From Amaricoccus macauensis_A (GTDB lineage: Bacteria; Pseudomonadota; Alphaproteobacteria; Rhodobacterales; Rhodobacteraceae), in NCBI RefSeq assembly GCF_049800915.1, contig NZ_JBNAFY010000005.1, positions 186,001 to 250,000 of the forward strand: DNA of 64,000 nucleotides. The letters run 5' to 3'. The position numbers were made by a program, and so were the translations under genes. Shown piece by piece: positions 1 through 8,634 of the stretch. Within the stretch, counting starts at the first letter, position 1. Every line of letters begins with the position of its first letter. A model generated the notes under the pieces. The model was not told where the DNA came from. It saw only the letters and a list, made by a program, of their open reading frames with translations, and made no database searches.

Positions 1-2
1 CC

Positions 3-272
3 TTACTCGGCAGCCTCGGCAGCCGGGAGCACCGAAATGAAGGTGCGGCCCTTGAAGCCCTTGTGGAAGGACACGCGGCCTTCCTCGACGGCGAAGATGG
101 TGTGGTCGCGGCCCATGCCGACGCCCGTGCCCGGCCACCACTTGGTGCCGCGCTGACGTGCGAGAATGTTGCCCGGGATCACGGCTTCACCACCGAATTT
201 CTTGATGCCGAGACGGCGCCCTGCGCTGTCGCGACCGTTGCGGGACGAACCGCCTGCCTTCTTGTGTGCCAT
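3..272 (-). CDS. rpmA: 50S ribosomal protein bL27
   Basis: Structural protein of the large ribosomal subunit that sits near the peptidyl-transferase centre. The 89-residue product is the usual family size and opens with MAHKKAGGSSRNGRDS, the conserved bL27 N-terminus whose tail reaches towards the P-site tRNA. It has no Firmicutes-type cleavable leader. The rest is the normal small basic beta-barrel, ending in a short Ala/Glu tail (AAEAAE). It lies 12 bp downstream of rplU on the same strand, the standard rplU-rpmA unit, so the two are very probably co-transcribed. The stop codon is only two bases from the window edge, so the next gene downstream (often obg in bacteria) cannot be seen. Confidence 0.98.
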   Translation of the reverse strand: MAHKKAGGSSRNGRDSAGRRLGIKKFGGEAVIPGNILARQRGTKWWPGTGVGMGRDHTIFAVEEGRVSFHKGFKGRTFISVLPAAEAAE

Positions 273-284
273 GGAGCCCTCTCC

Positions 285-653
285 TTATTCCGCTTCGGAC
301 GTCTCGGGTGCCGCTTCGGCCTGCGCAGCCTTCGCACCACCACCGGTCACGATGTCGGTGATCCGCACACGCGTCAGATACTGACGGTGTCCCCGCTTGC
401 GCTGCGAGGAGTGCTTGCGCCGACGCTTCACGAACTTGATGACCTTCTCGCCACGGAACTGCTCGACCACCTCGGCCTTGACAGCAGCACCTTCCACGAG
501 CGGCGCACCGATGGTCAGGCTATCGCCGCCCACCATGAGCACCTGGTCGAATTCCACGGCCTCACCGGCATCGGCTGCCAGCTTCTCGACCGTCACGATA
601 TCGCCGGCTGCAACCTTGTATTGCTTGCCTCCGGTTTTCACCACCGCGAACAT
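285..653 (-). CDS. rplU: 50S ribosomal protein bL21
   Basis: 23S rRNA-binding protein of the large subunit. The start chosen is the ATG giving MFAVVKTGGKQYKVAAGD, the invariant bL21 N-terminus; the same frame stays open 57 codons further upstream, but that extension has no bL21 similarity and is GC-bias read-through. The product is 122 residues against about 103 in E. coli. The extra length is a C-terminal Ala/Glu-rich tail after the core motif RKHSSQRKRGHRQ...TRVRITDI, as is common in alphaproteobacteria. It is the first gene of the rplU-rpmA unit; the 309 bp upstream are shared with divergent rplY. Confidence 0.97.
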   Translation of the reverse strand: MFAVVKTGGKQYKVAAGDIVTVEKLAADAGEAVEFDQVLMVGGDSLTIGAPLVEGAAVKAEVVEQFRGEKVIKFVKRRRKHSSQRKRGHRQYLTRVRITDIVTGGGAKAAQAEAAPETSEAE

Positions 654-962
654 ACGCGTGTTCCTTCTCTCTTTGCCGCGTCCTGTGGCCCCGGTCTCCC
701 GGCGTTGATGCGAAGGCCCCGCCTCCGCGCCTGCAAACTGCGCGCTTCGTTCAAGCGAAATCTCCCGCACACCCCTTTGAGTGCCGGGAGCGCGCCTTAT
801 GACCAAGCGCCCCGACAGAGTCAAGTGCAGGCGCGGGCGCAGGCAGGGCCCAATTGCAGATTCCGCTTCCCTTCCCGCCCCAATTCGGCTAAGCGCGCGG
901 CTCCGGCGGGCCTACACCCTTGGAGGAAGCCTGCCGCATGTCAATTTATGGAGACCAGGCCA
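654..962. other. Divergent intergenic region between rplU and rplY
   Basis: This 309-bp GC-rich gap must carry the promoters and 5' leaders of rplU-rpmA (minus) and rplY (plus). I see no convincing -35/-10 pair or conserved leader structure by eye. The only clear element is the rplY ribosome binding site, GGAGA at about 950-954, 8 bases before its ATG. No small gene is evident. Confidence 0.5.
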
Positions 963-1583
963 ATGGCTGAGACACCCGTTCTCGACGCCACGGCGCGCAC
1001 CGAAAGCGGCAAGGGGGCCGCTCGCAGGGCACGTCAGGCGGGACTTGTTCCCGGCGTCATCTACGGCGGCGGCACCGATCCGCAGTCGATCAACGTGAAG
1101 CATAACGAGCTGCTCAAGCGGCTCAAGGCGGGCAAGTTCCTGTCGACCCTTCTCAACGTGAAGGTCGACGGCAAGGACAACCGCGTGATCTGCCGCGCCG
1201 TCCAGCGCGACGTGCTGCGCGACCTGCCGACCCATGTGGACTTCCTGCGTCTCACCGAGCGCACCCGGATCAACCTCCACATCCCCGTCGAGTTCATCAA
1301 CCACGCAGCCGCTCCCGGCATCAAGCGCGGTGGCGTTCTCACCGTCGTCCGCCAGGAAGTCGAACTCGTCGTGACCGCCGGAAACATCCCGGACCACGTC
1401 ACCGTCGACCTGACCGGCCTCGACATCAACGACACGATCCACATCTCGAACGTCGACCTGCCCAAGGGCGTGCGTCCGACGATCGACCGTGACTTCGTGA
1501 TCGCGAACATCCAGGCACCGTCCGGCCTCAAGTCGTCCGAGGGCGATGCGGACGAAGACGGAGGCGAGGCCGCAGAAGAGTAA
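963..1583 (+). CDS. rplY: 50S ribosomal protein bL25 (CTC/TL5 form)
   Basis: 5S rRNA-binding protein of the large subunit, long CTC/TL5 form: an N-terminal bL25 domain (about residues 1-95, with TARTESGKGAARRARQAGLVPGVIYGG split by variable residues) followed by a beta-rich C-terminal domain and an acidic tail (EGDADEDGGEAAEE). With the ATG at 963 the product is 206 residues, a normal length for CTC proteins. The start was chosen because GGAGA lies 8 bases upstream; an ATG 15 bases earlier is in frame but would overlap that ribosome binding site. pth follows 81 bp downstream on the same strand, the common rplY-pth pairing, so one transcript is likely. Confidence 0.96.
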   Translation: MAETPVLDATARTESGKGAARRARQAGLVPGVIYGGGTDPQSINVKHNELLKRLKAGKFLSTLLNVKVDGKDNRVICRAVQRDVLRDLPTHVDFLRLTERTRINLHIPVEFINHAAAPGIKRGGVLTVVRQEVELVVTAGNIPDHVTVDLTGLDINDTIHISNVDLPKGVRPTIDRDFVIANIQAPSGLKSSEGDADEDGGEAAEE

Positions 1584-1664
1584 ATTCTGCACTCTCGCTT
1601 TGCCAATTGATGACGCGCTGCGGTATAAACCTCGGCGCGTCTTTCGTTTCTGGAGGTTCGTTTC

Positions 1665-2369
1665 GTGAAGCTCTTTGCAGGTCTCGGCAATCCCGGCGAG
1701 AAATACGCCCGAAACCGGCACAATGTCGGCTTCATGGCTGTGGAAGCGATCGCCGAGGCCCACGGATTCGGGCCATGGCGCGCGAAATTCTCGGGCCAGC
1801 TCGCGGAAGGTCGCCTGGGCACCGAGAAAATCCTTCTCCTCAAGCCCGACACCTTCATGAACCGCTCCGGCGACAGCGTTCAGGCGGCAGCGGCCTTCTA
1901 CAAGCTCGCCCCCGAAGACATCACCGTCTTTCACGACGAACTCGATCTCGGCCCCGGCAAGCTGCGGGTGAAATCCGGCGGCGGCCATGCAGGCCACAAC
2001 GGGTTGCGCTCGATTGCAGGGCATCTCGGCCCGGATTTTCGGCGCGTGCGGATCGGGATCGGCCACCCGGGCAACAAGAAGCTGGTCTCGAACTACGTTC
2101 TAGGCGATTTCGCCAAGTTCGAACACGACTGGCTCGAACCGCTCCTCGAAGGCATCGCCGAGGGCGCCCCGGCGCTTGCCACCGGCGACACCTCCGCCTT
2201 CATGAACGCGGTCAGCCGGCGAACCGCGCCTGCAAAACCCGAGCGCAAGCCGAAGGAGGCCACCCGGCCCGCGGCAGCGCCACCGAAGCCCAAGGCGCCT
2301 GCCCCCGAGGAAGAACCCGCTAACGACACCCAGAGCCTTCTGCGCAAGCTTGCGGAGAAGTTCCGTTGA
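1665..2369 (+). CDS. pth: Peptidyl-tRNA hydrolase
   Basis: Releases tRNA from prematurely dropped peptidyl-tRNA in the cytoplasm. The N-terminus MKLFAGLGNPGEKYARNRHNVGF contains the catalytic Asn of GLGNPG and His19 of RHNVGF (split motif), and FHDELDLGPGKLR carries the catalytic Asp. The start is GTG, preceded by TGGAGG. The product is 234 residues, about 40 longer than E. coli Pth. The extra part is a Pro/Ala/Lys-rich C-terminal tail ending in LLRKLAEKFR, probably a flexible linker and a short helix. Its last base pairs overlap the TTG start of the next gene, so translation may be coupled. Confidence 0.96.
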   Translation: MKLFAGLGNPGEKYARNRHNVGFMAVEAIAEAHGFGPWRAKFSGQLAEGRLGTEKILLLKPDTFMNRSGDSVQAAAAFYKLAPEDITVFHDELDLGPGKLRVKSGGGHAGHNGLRSIAGHLGPDFRRVRIGIGHPGNKKLVSNYVLGDFAKFEHDWLEPLLEGIAEGAPALATGDTSAFMNAVSRRTAPAKPERKPKEATRPAAAPPKPKAPAPEEEPANDTQSLLRKLAEKFR

Positions 2370-3412
2370 CGGCGCGCCAGGCCTTCATCGTCCAGGCCGA
2401 ATCCTGCGATCGTCTCGGATCGCCCTTCACCGCGCGCGTCTGCCGCATCGTCGCCGAGCGCCTCGAGGCCGACAGCGACGTGGCCCGTCGCATTCTGGCG
2501 TGGAAGGGGGATCCGTCGAAGCGATCCGATGCCCTGCCCCTGAGGTTCACGGCCGCGCTGCACGGTCTTGTTCTCGAGGAACGCGCGCCCGAACTTGCGG
2601 CGCTTTACCCGCCCAACCACGAGAACATCACGGACGATGCCCTGTGGGACGCCATATGCGGCACCATTGATCGGTTTCCGCGCTACATTCTCAACCGGCT
2701 GTCCTGGCCGCCGCAGACCAATGAATGCATGCGCAGCGCGGCCCTCTGCCCCGGTTTCCTCACCATCGCGGACCGGATCGGCCTGCCGCTTGTGACCTCC
2801 GAGCTTGGCGCGAGCGCCGGCCTCAACCTGATCTGGGACCGGTATTCCTACCGCTTCGGCGACGCGGAATGGGGACCGAAGACCGCACCTGTCACCATTG
2901 CACCGGAATGGAGCGGCCCGCCGCCGCCGCTCGTCGATGCCAAGGTGCTCGAACGCGCCGGATGTGATCACGTCCCCACCGATCTGCGCGAGCCGCCCGA
3001 CAGGCTGCGCATGCAGTCCTACATCTGGGCGGATCAGGTCGAGCGCATGGAGCGGATCAATGCCGCCATGGACCTGACCCGTGACACCGGCATCCAGATC
3101 ATCACCCGCGACGCCCTCGACTGGCTGACGGACCGGCTGGCGCTCCGCCTCCAAGGCTCGGTCCATGTCGTCTATCACAGCGTCTTCTGGCAGTATCTCA
3201 ACCGTTTCGCCAAGGTGAGCGCGGTCGAACTGCTGTCCGAGGCCGGCAACCGCGCCACACCCGAAGCGCCTCTCGCGTGGCTCAGGTTCGAAGGCGATGG
3301 CCGCGATCCCGGTGGCGCCATCCTCCTCACCCTCTGGCCGGGCGGCGAAACGCACCGGCTTGGCCGGGCCGATTATCACGGCCGCTGGGTGGACTGGACC
3401 GGCTGGGAATAG
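2366..3412 (+). CDS. DUF2332 family protein
   Basis: A cytoplasmic protein of unknown function, 348 residues, matching the DUF2332 family in its opening (a start like FxxQAESCDRLGSPFTARVC), in ELGASAGLNL in the middle, and in the C-terminal VYHSVFWQYL segment. These elements loosely recall a Rossmann-like, methyltransferase-type fold; that is an inference only. The start is TTG, overlapping the pth stop by four bases (TTGA), so it probably belongs to the rplY-pth unit. The next gene, ttcA, is 350 bp away. There is no signal peptide or membrane segment. Confidence 0.8.
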   Translation: MTARQAFIVQAESCDRLGSPFTARVCRIVAERLEADSDVARRILAWKGDPSKRSDALPLRFTAALHGLVLEERAPELAALYPPNHENITDDALWDAICGTIDRFPRYILNRLSWPPQTNECMRSAALCPGFLTIADRIGLPLVTSELGASAGLNLIWDRYSYRFGDAEWGPKTAPVTIAPEWSGPPPPLVDAKVLERAGCDHVPTDLREPPDRLRMQSYIWADQVERMERINAAMDLTRDTGIQIITRDALDWLTDRLALRLQGSVHVVYHSVFWQYLNRFAKVSAVELLSEAGNRATPEAPLAWLRFEGDGRDPGGAILLTLWPGGETHRLGRADYHGRWVDWTGWE

Positions 3413-3762
3413 CGCCCGCCCCCCGGAGTGGCGTCTTCCAGTTCCCCTGCTTCGTATGAGCCTGCATCGCGGGCAAGGGTCGCCTGCGGGAAATGCCCGG
3501 ATCACCGCAAGGCCGCAGCGAAGCGGAGGACGGCGCAGCCGTTGAACCGGCAGACCCGAAGGCTACCGCCCGCGCCTGGATGCAGGCGGCGAAGCGGGCG
3601 GAATGCCCCCTGCTTTGGTGATTGCGGAGCGAAAGACCGACCTTTTCACTTGCCATACGTTTTCCATATCGATTCCATACCGTTTCCATACGGGCCGTTT
3701 CCGCTCCCCCCCGCGCAGCGTGTGCTTGCCCAAGGCAGGGCTTGTCCTGTAAGGCCCTCCCC
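3413..3762. other. 350-bp intergenic region before ttcA
   Basis: No credible gene is visible here. The first 230 bp are GC-rich with no obvious signal. Between 3651 and 3694 lies an array of four 11-bp tandem units (separate entry), ending about 70 bp before the ttcA ATG, so it could lie in the ttcA promoter or leader. No clean -35/-10 pair or T-tract terminator for the upstream gene was recognised. Confidence 0.5.
3651..3694. repeat. Array of four 11-bp tandem units, CCATA core
   Basis: Four consecutive 11-bp units read TGCCATACGTT, TTCCATATCGA, TTCCATACCGT and TTCCATACGGG. The CCATA core recurs at exactly 11-bp intervals (3653, 3664, 3675, 3686), i.e. on nearly the same face of the DNA helix. 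A close copy of the last three units lies at 50606-50638, and an array of the same design but with a TGCAT core at 28701-28744. It lies upstream of ttcA. It could be a phased protein-binding site; its function is unknown. Confidence 0.85.
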
Positions 3763-4575
3763 ATGCTCGACGAGAACGAAATCCACCCCCTGTTTCATGG
3801 CGCGCCCACCACGACGGCGTTCAAGAAACTGCGCAAGCGGATCGTGCGCCAGACCCGCGAAGCCATCGAAACCTATGGCATGGTCCGCCGGGGTGAGCGC
3901 TGGCTTGTCTGCCTTTCGGGCGGCAAGGACAGCTACACGCTCCTCGCCGTTCTCGCGGAACTGCAATGGCGCGGGCTCCTGCCGGTGGATATCCTCGCCT
4001 GCAACCTCGACCAGGGCCAGCCCGGTTTTCCGGCCACCGTCTTGCCGCAATTCCTTGAAAACATGGGCGTTCCGCACCGCATCGAGTATCAGGACACCTA
4101 TTCCATCGTCACCGACAAGGTGCCTGAGGCCAAGACCTACTGCGCGCTCTGTTCCCGGCTCCGGCGTGGCCATCTCTACCGGATCGCCCGCGAAGAGGGC
4201 TGCCAGGCCATCGTGCTCGGCCACCACCGCGACGACATCATCGAGACCTTCCTGCTCAACCTCTTCCACGGCGGAAAGCTCGCGGCAATGCCACCGAAAC
4301 TGCTGAACGACGAAGGCGATGTCTACGTAATGCGTCCGCTTGCCCATGTCGCGGAAGCCGATTGCGAGAAGTTCGCCCGCTCGATGAATTACCCCATCAT
4401 TCCGTGCAATCTCTGCGGCAGCCAGGACGGTCTTCAAAGGTTGCAGATCAAACGCATGGTGGATGAGTGGGAGACCCGCTCCCCCGGTCGCCGGCAGATC
4501 ATTTTCCGCGCGCTCACCCAGGCGAACCCGAGCCACCTTCTCGATCCGAATCTCTTCGATTTCAGCGCGTTATAG
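3763..4575 (+). CDS. ttcA: tRNA 2-thiocytidine(32) synthetase TtcA
   Basis: ATP-dependent enzyme that thiolates cytidine 32 of certain tRNAs, using an iron-sulfur cluster. The PP-loop ATP-binding motif SGGKDSYTLL is at about residues 52-61, and two CxxC pairs (YCALCSR and CNLCGS) are the expected cluster ligands; EHHRDD-like GHHRDDIIETF is also present. With the ATG chosen the product is 270 residues, a little shorter than E. coli TtcA (311). The frame is open 47 codons upstream, but that stretch runs through the 11-bp repeat array and has no family similarity. It appears monocistronic. Confidence 0.95.
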   Translation: MLDENEIHPLFHGAPTTTAFKKLRKRIVRQTREAIETYGMVRRGERWLVCLSGGKDSYTLLAVLAELQWRGLLPVDILACNLDQGQPGFPATVLPQFLENMGVPHRIEYQDTYSIVTDKVPEAKTYCALCSRLRRGHLYRIAREEGCQAIVLGHHRDDIIETFLLNLFHGGKLAAMPPKLLNDEGDVYVMRPLAHVAEADCEKFARSMNYPIIPCNLCGSQDGLQRLQIKRMVDEWETRSPGRRQIIFRALTQANPSHLLDPNLFDFSAL

Positions 4576-4662
4576 GTCCTGGCGCTACCCTCAAGAGATG
4601 CACGCAGGATTTAGCTAAAATTTTCGGCGATTTCTTCCCTCGCATCGACGCGGGGTTAACGA

Positions 4663-6756
4663 ATGGCTCGCGGAAAATGCGCTACGCTCATCTCCATGAC
4701 GTCGCAAGCGAATTCCCCTCCGGGCCTCGCACCGGACCGGCAGTTTCAACGAGTCACCATGGTCCTCGTGACCGTGTGCCTCGCGGCGTTCCTCTTGTCC
4801 CACCTCGCGATCGGCCGCGCACTCTACAACCAGCAGCAAGCCAACGAGATGGCGCTGGCCAGCGCCAACGAGGCCGCCGCCGCGCGCACCGTGATCACGA
4901 CGATTGACCGGCTCGTCCTCGTCGCGGACGGTTCCGAAAGCCGAAAGACCCGCACGCGGCTTGCCTGGGATGTCGAGCGGCTCGCGACCACGGAAGACCG
5001 CCGCCGGGAAATGCTGAACAGGGAGGAGATCGGCGGTACGGGCGCCTTTCTCGGCTTTGGCTCCGAGCCCCCGATGCCCGGCGACGCCGAACTGTCTGTG
5101 GCCATAGATGCGGTCGTGACGCAGGGTCTCGACCTCGCCCGGATAGACCCGCCCAGCCTCGAGGCCGCCCAGGCCCTATCCGGCAGGATCGAGAACGAGA
5201 TCCTCCCCGCCCTTGACCTCATTGCCGTCACCGATCGGGCCCATGCGGACCTGCGGCATCGAAGCAGCCTCTGGACCGTCGGAGTTTCAATCGCGACACA
5301 GCTCACAGCCCTGGGCTGCGTCTTCCTGATGGTGATCCGACCGGCCCGCCGCAGCATCCGCGAATGGGTCGCCAAGTCCTACGAAAACGAACGCGAAAAC
5401 CGGTTCCGGCTCCTGCACGATCCGCTGACCGGAATGCCCAACGGGGCCTACCTGCACGCCTATATCTCCCGGCTCGTCGCCGGTGAGGAGCGCCGCGGCA
5501 CGCAAACGGCGGTGCTGCGGATCGATTTCGACCGCTTCAAGGTCCTGCGCGAGACGCTCGGGACGCGCGTGATCGAGGAGGTGCTCCGTATCGCGGCACG
5601 CCGCATCCAGCAGACCCTCCGTGCCGGCGATTTCGCCGCCTATCTCGGCAATGACGACTTCGTCGTGGTGACCGGTGAACTGGCCGATGGCCACTCGGTC
5701 GCCACCATCGCGCAGAGATTGCAGGCCGTGCTCACGAAACCCTTCTCGGTCCGGGGTGGCGCGAAGCAGCTCAGCTGCAGCATCGGCATCACGCTCATGT
5801 CTGACGACGAAGCCGACCCCGACCTGATCCTCGCCAATGCCGCCATCGCGCTCAGCGAGGCCCAGGCCGAGAATGCGGGGCTGATTCGCTACTTCAACCC
5901 CGAACAGCGCGAAGAGGTGAAACGGCGCGAAACGCTCTACGCCGAACTCGTCCACGGCCTCGAACATGGCGAGATCATCGCCTTCTTCCAGCCGCAGATC
6001 GACCTCACGAACAACACGCTCGCAGGCTTCGAGGCACTGGTGCGCTGGGAACACCCTCGCGATGGCCTCCTCACGCCTGCCGCCTTCCTCGATCTCGCCG
6101 AGCAGACCGACCTGACCGAGCGCCTCGGAGAGGTCGTGCTCACCCGCTCCCTCGAAGCGCTCACCGCCTGGGACGCCGCGGGCATTCCGGTGCCCAAGGT
6201 GGGGGTCAACTTCGCCCTCGCCCAGCTGCGCAACCCGCGCCTGATCGAGAAGATCAAATGGGACACCGAGCGGTTCGATGTCGATCCCGACAGGCTCTCC
6301 ATCGAAGTGCTCGAAACGGTGCTCATCAAGAGCGATGCCGATATGGTGGTGCGCAACCTGCGCGGCCTCGCCTCGGCGGGCTTCATGATCGAACTGGACG
6401 ATTTCGGCACCGGGCACGCGTCGATCTCGAACCTCAGACGCTTCATGGTTAACCGCATCAAGATCGACCGCAGCTTCGTGCTCGGCATCGAGACCTCGAG
6501 CGAGCAGCAACAGCTCACCTCCTCCATGATCGCCATGGCCCGCGCGCTCGGCATCTCCACCCTCGCCGAAGGCATCGAAACCCAGGAAGCGCAGGACATG
6601 CTGAAGCAGCTGGGGTGCGATTTCGGCCAGGGCTACAAGATCGCCAAGCCGATGTCCCTCGAGGCGACCTTCGACTGGCTCCGCTCCCATTGCGAAGCGG
6701 CCCAGCCGGAGGAGGAACCGGACAACTCCGCTTTCCTCGATCCGAATATACCTTGA
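4663..6756 (+). CDS. Membrane GGDEF-EAL protein, probable c-di-GMP phosphodiesterase
   Basis: Inner-membrane signalling protein of 697 residues. Two transmembrane helices (about 31-51 and 203-225) bracket a periplasmic region of about 150 residues. A GGDEF domain follows (about 245-412), but its signature is LGNDDF at 328-333 instead of GGDEF, so cyclase activity is probably lost. The EAL domain (about 425-680) looks intact: EALVRWEHP, IEVLET, DDFGTGHASI, KIDRSFV, AEGIE and the FGQGY loop are present, which suggests c-di-GMP hydrolysis. NFALAQL replaces the usual NLSxxQL, a mild deviation. The start at 4663 has a GGGG stretch upstream; an ATG at 4696 is the alternative. yidC follows 63 bp later. 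Confidence 0.9.
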   Translation: MARGKCATLISMTSQANSPPGLAPDRQFQRVTMVLVTVCLAAFLLSHLAIGRALYNQQQANEMALASANEAAAARTVITTIDRLVLVADGSESRKTRTRLAWDVERLATTEDRRREMLNREEIGGTGAFLGFGSEPPMPGDAELSVAIDAVVTQGLDLARIDPPSLEAAQALSGRIENEILPALDLIAVTDRAHADLRHRSSLWTVGVSIATQLTALGCVFLMVIRPARRSIREWVAKSYENERENRFRLLHDPLTGMPNGAYLHAYISRLVAGEERRGTQTAVLRIDFDRFKVLRETLGTRVIEEVLRIAARRIQQTLRAGDFAAYLGNDDFVVVTGELADGHSVATIAQRLQAVLTKPFSVRGGAKQLSCSIGITLMSDDEADPDLILANAAIALSEAQAENAGLIRYFNPEQREEVKRRETLYAELVHGLEHGEIIAFFQPQIDLTNNTLAGFEALVRWEHPRDGLLTPAAFLDLAEQTDLTERLGEVVLTRSLEALTAWDAAGIPVPKVGVNFALAQLRNPRLIEKIKWDTERFDVDPDRLSIEVLETVLIKSDADMVVRNLRGLASAGFMIELDDFGTGHASISNLRRFMVNRIKIDRSFVLGIETSSEQQQLTSSMIAMARALGISTLAEGIETQEAQDMLKQLGCDFGQGYKIAKPMSLEATFDWLRSHCEAAQPEEEPDNSAFLDPNIP

Positions 6757-6819
6757 CGTTTCGCGCCTGCACCTGTTGAACCCCAGTCGGAATTCTAAGA
6801 TCTGACCGGAGCCGTTCAC

Positions 6820-8634
6820 ATGGACGACCAGAACAGAAACCTGATCCTGGCGACCGCGCTCAGCTTCGCAGTCATCCTCGTCTGGTTTTTGCTTTTCCCG
6901 CCGCCCGAGCAGGCGCCCCAGCCTGCCCCGACCGAAACGGTCCAGACCGCCGACGGGATCACGACGCCTGCCGCCGAAGGGGGCGAAACCGCGCCCCAGA
7001 TCGGGGCCTCGGAAACCGTGAGCCGGGCGGCTGCACTTGAGCGCGCGCCGCGCGTTCCGATCGAGACGAACAAGCTCACCGGCTCGCTCTCCCTGACCGG
7101 TGGCCGCATCGACGACCTGAGCTTTCTCGACTATCACGTTACGATAGAACAGAATTCTCCGGACGTGACGCTCTTCTCGCCCGCCGGCGCGAATGACGCT
7201 TACTATGCGCTCTACGGCTGGGCGCCGGGCGGCGGACTGTCCTTCGACGCCGTTCCAGGCCCGACGACCGAATGGGAAGTCGAGGAGGGCGACCTTCTGA
7301 GCGAAGACAGCCCCGTCACGCTGGTCTGGGACAATGGCCAGGGCCTCATCTTCCGCCGCGTGATCTCGGTCGATGACGAATACATGTTCACCATGACCCA
7401 GTCGGTGGAGAACACCACCGGCTCGGAAGTGCGCGTCGCCCCCTACGGCATCATTGCCCGGCACGGAATCCCGCAGAACCTGAAGAACTTCTACATTCTT
7501 CACGAGGGCGTCATCGAAATGGCCGATGGCGAGCTTTCCGAGATCGATTACGACGATGTCGAGGATTTCGCCGTCGATCCGGCCGAGCGCGCCGCCGCCG
7601 AGCGCAAGCAGATCGAAGCCAACGGCTGGATCGGCTTCACCGACCACTACTGGATGTCGACGCTGGTTCCCTCGCCCGGACAGGCCTTCACCGCCGTCAC
7701 GAAATACACCCAGGCGACGAACACCTTCCAGACCGACATGCGCCTGCCGGTCCAGAGCGTCGCACCGGGCACGACCGTGGAGAGCAGCAGCTACCTCTTC
7801 GCCGGGCCCAAGGAATGGGAAGAGATCCGCTACTACCAGAACACGCTCGGGATCGACCGCTTCGTGGATTCGATCGACTGGGGCTGGTTCTTCTTCCTCA
7901 CCAAGCCGATCTTCATCGCGCTGCACTACCTCAACAGCTGGCTCGGCAACATGGGCGTGGCGATCATCTGCCTGACGCTGCTCATCAAGGCCCTGCTCTT
8001 CCCGCTTGCCTACAAGTCCTACGTCTCCATGTCGAAGATGAAGCTGCTTCAGCCCGAGATGGAGAAGATCAAGGAAAGCGCCGGCGAGGACCGGATGAAG
8101 ATGCAGCAGGAGGTCATGGCCCTCTACAAGCGCGAGAAGGTCAATCCGGCTGCAGGCTGTCTGCCGATCCTGTTGCAGATCCCGATCTTCTTCTCGCTCT
8201 ACAAGGTGATCTTCGTCACGCTGGAACTGCGTCACGCGCCGTTCTTCGGCTGGATCCAGGACCTCAGCGCGCCTGACCCGACCTCGATCCTGAACCTCTT
8301 CGGCCTGCTGCCCTGGGGTGCTCCGGACGCAACCAGCTTCTTCGCCATCATCTCCATCGGTGTCTGGCCGGTCCTCATGGGTGCTTCCATGTGGCTCCAG
8401 ATGAAGTTGAACCCGGCGCCCACGGACAAGACCCAGGCGATGATCTTCAACTGGATGCCCTGGATCTTCATGTTCATGCTGGGCCAGTTCGCCTCCGGCC
8501 TCGTGATCTACTGGGTGTTCAACAACATCATCACCTTCACCCAGCAGTATATCATCATGCGCAGCCAGGGCGTGAAGCCGGACATCCTCGGCAACATCCT
8601 GCCTCACAAGAAGAAAGAGGCTGATCAGCCGTGA
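6820..8634 (+). CDS. yidC: Membrane protein insertase YidC
   Basis: Inserts and folds inner-membrane proteins, alone or with SecYEG. The 604-residue length and layout are those of Gram-negative YidC: an N-terminal helix beginning MDDQNRNLILATALSF, a large periplasmic beta domain (about 30-345), then five C-terminal transmembrane helices (about 355-590) with the amphipathic KMKLLQPEMEKIKE loop and the NPAAGCLPILLQIPIFFSLY segment. A ribosome binding site (GGAG) lies 8 bases upstream. The stop overlaps the GTG of the MOSC gene (GTGA), and that gene overlaps the following one; this yidC-MOSC-(acetyltransferase)-engB chain suggests an operon. Confidence 0.98.
   Translation: MDDQNRNLILATALSFAVILVWFLLFPPPEQAPQPAPTETVQTADGITTPAAEGGETAPQIGASETVSRAAALERAPRVPIETNKLTGSLSLTGGRIDDLSFLDYHVTIEQNSPDVTLFSPAGANDAYYALYGWAPGGGLSFDAVPGPTTEWEVEEGDLLSEDSPVTLVWDNGQGLIFRRVISVDDEYMFTMTQSVENTTGSEVRVAPYGIIARHGIPQNLKNFYILHEGVIEMADGELSEIDYDDVEDFAVDPAERAAAERKQIEANGWIGFTDHYWMSTLVPSPGQAFTAVTKYTQATNTFQTDMRLPVQSVAPGTTVESSSYLFAGPKEWEEIRYYQNTLGIDRFVDSIDWGWFFFLTKPIFIALHYLNSWLGNMGVAIICLTLLIKALLFPLAYKSYVSMSKMKLLQPEMEKIKESAGEDRMKMQQEVMALYKREKVNPAAGCLPILLQIPIFFSLYKVIFVTLELRHAPFFGWIQDLSAPDPTSILNLFGLLPWGAPDATSFFAIISIGVWPVLMGASMWLQMKLNPAPTDKTQAMIFNWMPWIFMFMLGQFASGLVIYWVFNNIITFTQQYIIMRSQGVKPDILGNILPHKKKEADQP

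Noticed and set aside
5287..8607. A 1106-codon open frame on the minus strand
   Set aside because: It lies wholly antisense to the GGDEF-EAL gene and yidC, is rich in Asp/Glu/Arg/Gly as expected from reading GC-biased codons in reverse, and spans the gap between two real genes. No domain is seen.
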